Assembly: GCA_025964935.1 (NCBI GenBank)
Contig: JAOPXW010000310.1
Span: 1 to 5,137, forward strand
Length of the DNA: 5,137 nucleotides
Source of the DNA: Friedmanniella sp.
Lineage (GTDB): Bacteria > Actinomycetota > Actinomycetes > Propionibacteriales > Propionibacteriaceae
Direction of reading: 5' to 3'
Of this stretch, positions 1-5,137 are shown piece after piece (position 1 is the first letter of the stretch; the number at the start of each line of letters is the position of its first letter). The notes below the pieces were generated by a model that saw only the letters and a list, made by a program, of their open reading frames with translations, had not been told where the DNA came from and searched no databases. The position numbers were made by a program, and so were the translations under genes.

Positions 1-983
1 TCGGCGGGCGGGAGCTCGACGCTCTCGGCCTTGCCGTCGCGGACCAGCCGGAGCAGCACCTCCGCTGCGGCCCGGCCCCAGGCGACCGGGTCGGCCACGA
101 CCGTGGTCAGGGCCGGGAACACGTGCCGGGCCAGCTCGCTGCCGTCGAAGCCGACCACGGACAGGTCGGCCGGCACCCGCAGGCCCCGCTGGTGGGCGAC
201 CCCGAGCCCGGCGATCGCCATCAGGTCGCTGGCGTAGACGATCGCGGTGGGCGGGTCGGCGGCAGCCAGCAGCCGCTCCGTGGCCGCCGCGGCCGCCGCC
301 GCAGAGAAGTCGGTGTCGATGACGGGGGCGTCGGGCAGCCCGGCGTCGTCCATGGCCTGCCGGAAGGCCTGACCCCGGCGAACGCCGTGCAGCATGGCCA
401 CGTCACCGCCCACGAGGCAGATCCGCCGGTGCCCGAGACCCACCAGGTGGGCCACTGACGCCGAGACCCCGGGGGCATCGGCCAGGTTGACCGCCGGGGC
501 GTGGCTGACGACGTCGGGATGGCCGATGGTGACGGCGGGGATGTCGAGCTCGACGAGCAGGGCCAGCCGGGGGTCGGCGATCCGGAGGTCGGTCAGGAAG
601 ACCCCGTCGACCCGGGCGTCGGCCGCGAAGGCCTCGTACGCCGCCCGCTCCGACACCGCGTCGGGGACGAGGCTCAGCACCAGGATCTGGCCCTGCGGGG
701 CCAGCACGCCCTCGGCGCCGGCCATGAAGGCGGCGAAGAACGGATCGGTGGCCAGCGTCTGCGGCTCACGCCGGACCACCCAACCGAGGGCGGCGGACCG
801 GCGGATGGAGAGCGAGCGGGCATCCGGGCGCGGGCGCCACCCCAGGCTGTGGGCGGCCGCCATGATGCGCTCGCGCGTCTGGGGGGCGACTCCGGGGCGG
901 TTGTTGAACACGAACGAGACCAGACCCTTGCTGACGCCGGCCTCTCGGGCCACGTCGGCAATCGTCGGTCGGCGATCTCCCAT
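1..983 (-). CDS. LacI/GalR-family transcriptional regulator (C-terminus cut by window edge)
   Basis: Cytoplasmic DNA-binding repressor, probably sensing a sugar or related small molecule; the effector cannot be read from the sequence. My translation gives 327 residues from the ATG at 983-981. Residues 7-27 form the N-terminal helix-turn-helix (TIADVAREAGVSKGLVSFVF, then Asn27). The hinge helix with ARSL is at 55-58; its Leu58 matches the leucine that LacI proteins insert into the centre of the operator. The periplasmic-binding-protein-like effector domain runs from about 65 to the edge, with VGLGHRRICLVGG (181-193) and VPADLSVVGFDGSELA (270-285). Family members are usually about 330-345 residues, so only a short tail is missing. 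The start is supported by AGGGG six bases upstream and by the normal distance to the helix-turn-helix. Seven consecutive alanines (228-234) sit in the effector domain. The gene is divergent from the helicase, and two operator-like palindromes lie in between, suggesting autoregulation. Family assignment is secure; regulon and ligand are unknown. Confidence 0.95.
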   Translation of the reverse strand, partial: MGDRRPTIADVAREAGVSKGLVSFVFNNRPGVAPQTRERIMAAAHSLGWRPRPDARSLSIRRSAALGWVVRREPQTLATDPFFAAFMAGAEGVLAPQGQILVLSLVPDAVSERAAYEAFAADARVDGVFLTDLRIADPRLALLVELDIPAVTIGHPDVVSHAPAVNLADAPGVSASVAHLVGLGHRRICLVGGDVAMLHGVRRGQAFRQAMDDAGLPDAPVIDTDFSAAAAAAATERLLAAADPPTAIVYASDLMAIAGLGVAHQRGLRVPADLSVVGFDGSELARHVFPALTTVVADPVAWGRAAAEVLLRLVRDGKAESVELPPA

Positions 984-989
984 GAACTG

Positions 990-994
990 CCCCT
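990..994 (-). promoter_or_regulatory. Ribosome binding site of the LacI-family gene
   Basis: On the minus strand the sequence AGGGG lies six bases before the ATG at 983. It is a good Shine-Dalgarno match and fixes this start over the nearby out-of-frame GTG and ATG codons further upstream. Confidence 0.7.
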
Positions 995-1012
995 GTCAGG
1001 CCGGTCACCATC

Positions 1013-1041
1013 TTTAAACCGGTTTAGTCGCAACCTATACC
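1013..1041 (+). promoter_or_regulatory. Candidate promoter of the helicase gene
   Basis: On the plus strand a -35-like TTTAAA (1013-1018) and a -10-like TATACC (1036-1041) are 17 bp apart, each matching the consensus at 4 of 6 positions. Transcription would start near 1048, leaving a leader of about 40 bases. Operator copy 1 overlaps the -35 and copy 2 overlaps the -10, so a repressor bound here should also block this promoter. The -35 match comes largely from the operator itself, so the call is tentative. Confidence 0.35.
1015..1026. promoter_or_regulatory. LacI-type operator, copy 1 (perfect palindrome)
   Basis: TAAACCGGTTTA is a perfect 12-bp palindrome with the central CG step typical of LacI/GalR-family operators. 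It lies 31 bp upstream of the regulator's start codon and is AT-rich in its arms within very GC-rich DNA, so it stands out. Binding by the adjacent regulator is an inference from position and from the conserved hinge leucine of that protein. Confidence 0.75.
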
Positions 1042-1060
1042 GGTTCAAAAGGCAGCACAA
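1032..1060 (-). promoter_or_regulatory. Candidate promoter of the LacI-family gene
   Basis: On the minus strand a -35-like TTGTGC (1060-1055) and a -10-like TAGGTT (1037-1032) are separated by 17 bp. Each matches the sigma-70-type consensus only partly: TTG of the -35, and the actinobacterial TAnnnT pattern for the -10. Operator copy 2 lies across the spacer and -10, and copy 1 covers the likely start of transcription, which fits autorepression. Prediction by eye only. Confidence 0.4.
1036..1047. promoter_or_regulatory. LacI-type operator, copy 2 (imperfect)
   Basis: TATACCGGTTCA matches copy 1 at 10 of 12 positions and keeps the ACCGGTT core. Its centre is 21 bp from that of copy 1, about two helical turns, so two repressor dimers could sit on the same DNA face. 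It overlaps the candidate -10 elements of both divergent genes. Confidence 0.65.
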
Positions 1061-1088
1061 GGGTCAGAGATGACACCATCGGGGCACG

Positions 1089-3617
1089 ATGACTCTCACC
1101 GACCTGATCCCGGCCGAGCCGGACGCCGACTCCATCTTCGAGGCGTTCACCGGTTGGGCCGCCGACCGTGGCCTGTCCCTCTACCCGGCCCAGACCGAGG
1201 CGCTGATGGAGATCGTGTCGGACGCGAACGTCATCCTCTCCACTCCCACCGGGTCGGGCAAGAGCCTGGTCGCCACCGGCGCCCAGTTCGCGGCGCTGGC
1301 CCGCGGCGGCCGGACGTTCTACACCGCCCCCATCAAGGCCCTGGTCTCGGAGAAGTTCTTCGCCGCCGCCGAGGTGTTCGGGACCGACCAGGTCGGCATG
1401 ATGACCGGGGACGCCAGCGTCAACCCGGGGGCCCGGATCATCTGCTGCACGGCCGAGATCCTGGCCAACATCGCCCTGCGGGAGGGGGCGGACAGCGACA
1501 TCGCCTGCGTGGTCATGGACGAGTTCCACTTCTACGCCGACCCCGACCGCGGCTGGGCCTGGCAGGTCCCGCTGCTGGAGCTGCCCCGGGCCCAGTTCGT
1601 CCTGATGTCGGCGACCCTCGGCGACGTCGCCCGGTTCGCCGGGGACCTGACCCGGCGTACGGGTCGTCCGACCGCGGTGGTCTCCTCGGCCGAGCGACCG
1701 GTGCCGCTGCACTACGAGTACGTCACCAGCACCCTGCTGGAGACCATCGAGGAGAAGCTCTCCACCCACCAGGCCCCGATCTACGTCGTGCACTTCAGCC
1801 GGGCGGCGGCCATCGAGCAGGCCCAGTCCCTGAACAGCCTGCGGGTCTGCACCCGCGAGGAGAAGGACCAGATCGCCGCCCTGATCGGCAGCTTCCGCTT
1901 CACCGCGGGCTTCGGCAAGACGCTGTCCCGGCTGGTCCGCAACGGGATCGGCGTGCACCACGCCGGCATGCTGCCCAAGTACCGCCGGCTGGTCGAGCTG
2001 CTGGCCCAGGCCGGGCTGCTCAAGATCATCTGCGGCACCGACACCCTCGGCGTCGGCATCAACGTACCCATCCGCACCGTGCTGCTGAGCGCCCTGAGCA
2101 AGTACGACGGGGTCCGGCCCCGGCTGCTGACCGCCCGCGAGTTCCACCAGATCGGCGGCCGCGCCGGCCGGGCGGGCTACGACGCCGCCGGCACCGTGAC
2201 CGTGCAGGCCCCCGACCACGTGGTGGCCAACGAGAAGGCCCTGGCCAAGGCGGGCGACGACCCGAAGAAGCGGCGCAAGGTGGTGCGCAAGAAGCCCCCC
2301 GAGGGGACCGTCGGCTACGGCCGGCCCACCTACGATCGGCTGATCGACGCCGAGCCGGAGCCGCTGGAGTCCTCCTTCAAGGTCAGCCACTCGATGCTGT
2401 TGAACGTCATCAACCGGCCGGGTGACTGCCACGTGGCCATGCGGCACCTGCTGACCGACAACGACGAGCCGCCCGTACGCCGTCGCGCCCACGTCCACCG
2501 GGCCCTGTCCATCTACCGCGGTCTCGTCAGCTCCGGGGTGGTCGAGCAGCTGCCGAGCCCGGACCACCTGGGCCGCACCGCCCGGGTCACGGTCGACCTG
2601 CAGCCCGAGTTCGCCCTCAACCAGCCCCTCTCCCCCTTTGCCCTGGCCGCGTTCGAGCTGCTCGACCCGGAGTCTGAGACGTACGCCCTCGACGTCGTCT
2701 CGGTGGTCGAGGCCACCCTGGAGGACCCCCGGCCGGTGCTGCACGCCCAGCGCTCCAAGGCCAAGGGCGAGGCCGTGGAGGCGATGAAGCGGGAGGGCCT
2801 GGAGTACGAGGAGCGGATGGTCCTGCTCGAGGACGTCACCTACCCGCGGCCGCTGGCCGAGCTGCTCGGGGTGGCGTACACGGCGTTCGCGGTGAGCCAC
2901 CCGTGGGTCCTGGACAACGAGGTGGCCCCGAAGTCGGTGGCCCGCGACCTGTTCGAGCGCTCCATGACCTTCACCGAGTACGTCAGCTTCTACTCCCTGG
3001 CCCGGGCCGAGGGGATCGTCCTGCGCTACCTGGCCGACGCGTACAAGGCCCTGCGCCAGACCGTGCCCGAGGACGCCCGGACCGACGCCCTGGTCGACCT
3101 GACCGCCTGGCTGGGCGAGCTGGTCCGCCAGGTCGACTCGAGCCTGCTGGACGAGTGGGAGAAGCTCCGCAACCCCGACGCCGAGCCCACCGCCGAGATC
3201 CGCGGGCCCCTGGACGAGCAGGCCCCGCCGGTCACCGCCAACGCCCGCGCGTTCAAGGTGCTGGTCCGCAACGCGCTGTTCCGGCGGGTCGAGCTGGCCG
3301 CGCGCCGCCGGTTCGACGAGCTGGGCGAGCTCGACCACGAGTCGGGCTGGTCGGCCGACCGCTGGGCCGAGGCCCTGGAGCCGTACTTCGACGAGCACGG
3401 CACCCTGCAGACCGGGGCCAGCGCCCGCGGCCCGGCGATGCTGCTGGTCGACGAGCACCCCGAGGGGGGTGGCCGCTGGCTCGTCCGGCAGATCTTCGAC
3501 GACCCGTCCGGGGACCACGACTGGGGCGTCAGCGCCGAGATCGACCTGGCCCGTAGCGACGCCGAGGGCATCGCAGTCGTCCGGGTCACCGAGGTGGGCC
3601 GGCTCGGCTCCTGGTGA
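1089..3617 (+). CDS. Ski2-like DEAD/DEAH-box helicase with C-terminal DUF3516 region
   Basis: Complete 842-residue superfamily 2 ATP-dependent helicase, predicted cytoplasmic, acting on RNA or DNA; the physiological substrate is not known to me. Visible motifs in order: YPAQ (32-35), Walker A TPTGSGKS (52-59), TAPIKAL (79-85), TAEIL (121-125), motif II DEFH (144-147), SAT (174-176), VHFSR (234-238), HHAGMLPKYRR (290-300), motif V GTDTLGVGINVP (316-327) and motif VI QIGGRAGRAG (354-363). HHAGMLPKYRR and the later LESSF..SHSMLLNV (426-440) are Ski2/Mtr4/HelY-like features. A strongly basic patch, KKRRKVVRKK, sits at 393-402. The rest, to 842, resembles the actinobacterial DUF3516 region, predominantly acidic and helical with a beta-rich tail from about 780. 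No frame break is seen. The ATG at 1089 has only GGGG four bases upstream, a close and weak ribosome site, and no in-frame start lies upstream. The gene is convergent with ftsK. HelY is a relative, not the same architecture. Confidence 0.93.
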   Translation: MTLTDLIPAEPDADSIFEAFTGWAADRGLSLYPAQTEALMEIVSDANVILSTPTGSGKSLVATGAQFAALARGGRTFYTAPIKALVSEKFFAAAEVFGTDQVGMMTGDASVNPGARIICCTAEILANIALREGADSDIACVVMDEFHFYADPDRGWAWQVPLLELPRAQFVLMSATLGDVARFAGDLTRRTGRPTAVVSSAERPVPLHYEYVTSTLLETIEEKLSTHQAPIYVVHFSRAAAIEQAQSLNSLRVCTREEKDQIAALIGSFRFTAGFGKTLSRLVRNGIGVHHAGMLPKYRRLVELLAQAGLLKIICGTDTLGVGINVPIRTVLLSALSKYDGVRPRLLTAREFHQIGGRAGRAGYDAAGTVTVQAPDHVVANEKALAKAGDDPKKRRKVVRKKPPEGTVGYGRPTYDRLIDAEPEPLESSFKVSHSMLLNVINRPGDCHVAMRHLLTDNDEPPVRRRAHVHRALSIYRGLVSSGVVEQLPSPDHLGRTARVTVDLQPEFALNQPLSPFALAAFELLDPESETYALDVVSVVEATLEDPRPVLHAQRSKAKGEAVEAMKREGLEYEERMVLLEDVTYPRPLAELLGVAYTAFAVSHPWVLDNEVAPKSVARDLFERSMTFTEYVSFYSLARAEGIVLRYLADAYKALRQTVPEDARTDALVDLTAWLGELVRQVDSSLLDEWEKLRNPDAEPTAEIRGPLDEQAPPVTANARAFKVLVRNALFRRVELAARRRFDELGELDHESGWSADRWAEALEPYFDEHGTLQTGASARGPAMLLVDEHPEGGGRWLVRQIFDDPSGDHDWGVSAEIDLARSDAEGIAVVRVTEVGRLGSW

Positions 3618-3635
3618 GGCGGGTCAGCCGAGCCG
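3600..3635. terminator. Bidirectional stem-loop spanning both convergent stop codons
   Basis: The arms CGGCTCGGCT (3600-3609) and AGCCGAGCCG (3626-3635) pair perfectly over 10 bp around a 16-base loop. The loop holds the helicase stop (3615-3617); the right arm begins inside the ftsK stop (3624-3626). There is no T-run on either side, so it is not a canonical intrinsic terminator. Strong hairpins without a U tract are common candidates in high-GC actinobacteria. With only 6 bp between the stops there is no other room for a terminator. Function is inferred from structure and position. Confidence 0.6.
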
Positions 3636-5137
3636 CAGGTTGTCCACGACCACGTCGAGCTCGTCGGGCTTGACCAGCACCTCGCGGGGCTTGGAGCCCT
3701 CCGAAGGGCCGACCACACCGCGGGTCTCGAGGATGTCCATCAGCCGGCCGGCCTTGGCGAACCCGACCCGCAGCTTGCGCTGCAGCATCGAGGTCGAGCC
3801 GAGCTGCAGGGTGACGACCAGCTCGACCGCCTGCAGCACCAGCTCCAGGTCGTCCCCGATGTCCTCGGCCACCTTGGTCGAGGCCTCCGGGGCCACGGCG
3901 ACGTCGACCCGGTAGTCGGGCTTGAGCTGGGCGGTGACGTGGGCGACCACGGCCCGCACCTCGGCCTCGGTGACCCAGGCGCCCTGGATGCGGATCGGCT
4001 TGCTGGACCCCATGGGCAGGAACAGACCGTCGCCCTGGCCGACGAGCTTCTCCGCGCCCGGCTGGTCGAGGATCACCCGGGAGTCGGTCATGGAGGAGGT
4101 GGCGAAGGCGAGCCGGCTGGGCACGTTGGCCTTGATCAGGCCGGTGACCACGTCGGTGCTCGGCCGCTGCGTGGCCAGCACCAGGTGGATGCCGGCGGCC
4201 CGGGCCAGCTGGGTGATGCGGACGATCGAGTCCTCGACGTCCCGCGGCGCCACCATCATCAGGTCGGCGAGCTCGTCCACGATCACCAGCAGGTACGGGT
4301 AGGGCGCGAGCACCCGCTCGGAGCCGGGCAGCGGCTGCACCGACCCGGCCCGGACGGCCTTGTTGAAGTCGTCGATGTGGCGGAAGCCGAAGGCGGCCAG
4401 GTCGTCGTAGCGCATGTCCATCTCGCGCACCACCCACTGCAGGGCCTCGGCGGCCTTCTTCGCGCTGGTGATGATGGGCGTGACCAGGTGCGGGACCCCC
4501 TCGTACGCCGTCAGCTCGACCCGCTTGGGGTCGACCATCAGCATCCGCACCTCGTCGGGGGTGGCCCGCATCAGCACCGAGGTGATCATCGAGTTGACGA
4601 AGCTGGACTTGCCGGAGCCGGTGGCGCCGGCCACCAGCAGGTGCGGGGTCTTGGCCAGGTTGGCGACCACGAACCCGCCCTCGACGTCCTTCCCCAGACC
4701 GACGGTCATCGGGTGGTGGTCGTTGCGGGCCTTGGCCGAGCGGAGGACGTCGCCGAGGCTGACGACCTCCTTGTCGGTGTTGGGGATCTCGATGCCGATC
4801 GCGGACTTGCCCGGGATCGGGGACAGGATACGCACGTCGGCGCTGGCCACGGCGTACGCGATGTTCTTGCTGAGGGCGGTGACCTTCTCGACCTTGACCG
4901 CCGGGCCGAGCTCCACCTCGTAGCGGGTCACCGTCGGACCGCGGCTGTAGCCGGTCACCCGGGCGTCGATCTCGAACTGCCGCAGCACCTCGGTGAGCCG
5001 GTGGACCACCGCGTCGGAGGCCTCGGTCCGCGCCTTGTGCACGCTGCCCTGCTTGAGGGTCTCGGAGTCGGGCAGCAGGTACTGCACGTCGCCGGAGAGC
5101 TGCAGCTGCTCGACCCGCTGCGGGATCGGGGTGTGCG
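3624..5137 (-). CDS. ftsK: FtsK/SpoIIIE-family DNA translocase, C-terminal part
   Basis: Septum-associated hexameric ATPase that pumps chromosomal DNA during division. The visible 503 residues begin mid-protein at the window edge; numbering here is within this fragment. The start of the alpha part of the motor is at about 17-130 ([18 protein letters not shown], 71-88). Walker A GATGSGKS is at 170-177, Walker [12 protein letters not shown] at 282-292 with Asp287-Glu288, and the FtsK motif [17 protein letters not shown] at 321-337. The DNA-reading gamma winged-helix domain spans about 428-495 ([20 protein letters not shown], 446-465). The linker between motor and gamma is short. The N-terminal membrane segments and linker lie outside the window. 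A GTG at 5087-5085 is not the true start, because recognisable FtsK sequence ([10 protein letters not shown], 7-16) continues upstream to the edge. The stop codon is inside the shared inverted repeat. Assignment is secure; a paralogous SpoIIIE-like translocase cannot be excluded without the N-terminus. Confidence 0.96.
   Translation of the reverse strand, partial: HTPIPQRVEQLQLSGDVQYLLPDSETLKQGSVHKARTEASDAVVHRLTEVLRQFEIDARVTGYSRGPTVTRYEVELGPAVKVEKVTALSKNIAYAVASADVRILSPIPGKSAIGIEIPNTDKEVVSLGDVLRSAKARNDHHPMTVGLGKDVEGGFVVANLAKTPHLLVAGATGSGKSSFVNSMITSVLMRATPDEVRMLMVDPKRVELTAYEGVPHLVTPIITSAKKAAEALQWVVREMDMRYDDLAAFGFRHIDDFNKAVRAGSVQPLPGSERVLAPYPYLLVIVDELADLMMVAPRDVEDSIVRITQLARAAGIHLVLATQRPSTDVVTGLIKANVPSRLAFATSSMTDSRVILDQPGAEKLVGQGDGLFLPMGSSKPIRIQGAWVTEAEVRAVVAHVTAQLKPDYRVDVAVAPEASTKVAEDIGDDLELVLQAVELVVTLQLGSTSMLQRKLRVGFAKAGRLMDILETRGVVGPSEGSKPREVLVKPDELDVVVDNLRLG

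Noticed and set aside
997..1008. Possible third operator between copy 1 and the regulator start (CAGGCCGGTCAC)
   Set aside because: It matches at only 6 of 12 positions, is not palindromic beyond the core, and is 18 bp from copy 1, out of the 21-bp phase.
394..1073. Plus-strand frames opposite the LacI-family gene
   Set aside because: The minus strand here encodes an unmistakable LacI-family protein from helix-turn-helix to effector domain. The plus-strand frames are shadows with no motif.
1146..1157. Possible third operator inside the helicase coding region (TTCACCGGTTGG)
   Set aside because: It matches the first operator at only 8 of 12 positions and lacks the AT-rich arms. ACCGGT cores occur by chance in DNA this rich in GC, and it is 110 bp away within coding sequence.
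1070..2425. A 451-codon plus-strand frame overlapping the helicase in another phase
   Set aside because: Its product is dominated by Arg, Gly, Pro and Ala, as expected from a shifted read of GC-rich coding DNA. The overlapping helicase has all its conserved motifs in frame.
1035..3518. An 827-codon open frame on the minus strand, antisense to almost the whole helicase gene
   Set aside because: It lies in the phase where each antisense codon is the reverse complement of a helicase codon, so a stop appears only where the helicase uses TTA, CTA or TCA. Those codons are almost never used at this GC content. The predicted protein is low-complexity (rich in Gly, Val, Leu, Gln, Asp and Arg) and has no recognisable domain.
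5085..5087. GTG as the start of a 487-residue FtsK protein
   Set aside because: The same frame continues upstream without a stop to the window edge and encodes [10 protein letters not shown], which is typical FtsK sequence just before the motor. The GTG is an internal valine codon.
1..5137. A hidden defence, mobile or RNA-based system
   Set aside because: The three genes and the 105-bp and 6-bp gaps between them account for the whole window. I saw no direct repeat array, transposase, integrase, tRNA-like fold or toxin-antitoxin-sized gene. The helicase next to FtsK is not by itself evidence for a defence locus.

Overview
The window is a very GC-rich stretch of bacterial chromosome. It has almost no TTA, CTA or TCA codons and long open frames in non-coding phases. 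The FtsK and DUF3516-type helicase sequences, and the style of the LacI-family DNA-binding domain, point to an actinobacterium. A member of the Propionibacteriales or a related high-GC order is plausible, but that finer placement is a guess.

Three genes fill nearly all of the sequence. (1) Positions 1-983, minus strand: a LacI/GalR-family transcriptional regulator, complete at its N-terminus and missing only a short C-terminal tail beyond the left edge. (2) Positions 1089-3617, plus strand: a complete 842-residue Ski2-like DEAD/DEAH-box helicase with a C-terminal region of the DUF3516 type. (3) Positions 3624-5137, minus strand: the C-terminal 503 residues of an FtsK/SpoIIIE-type DNA translocase (most of the motor plus the gamma winged-helix domain), cut by the right edge.

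The 105-bp gap between the divergent regulator and helicase genes holds two copies of a LacI-type operator built around ACCGGT. Their centres lie 21 bp apart, two helical turns, on the same face of the DNA. They overlap plausible promoters in both directions, so the regulator probably represses itself and may also control the helicase. The helicase and ftsK genes converge with only 6 bp between their stop codons. A perfect 10-bp GC-rich inverted repeat spans both stops and looks like a shared bidirectional terminator. Because of that repeat, both proteins end with residues Arg-Leu-Gly specified by the same ten bases on opposite strands (the helicase adds Ser-Trp).

I found no RNA gene, CRISPR array, insertion sequence or phage gene. 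Most of the window is ordinary core chromosome. The points worth following are the operator pair shared between a sugar-type regulator and a helicase of unknown function, the stop-spanning inverted repeat, and the altered DNA-recognition residue in the FtsK gamma domain.
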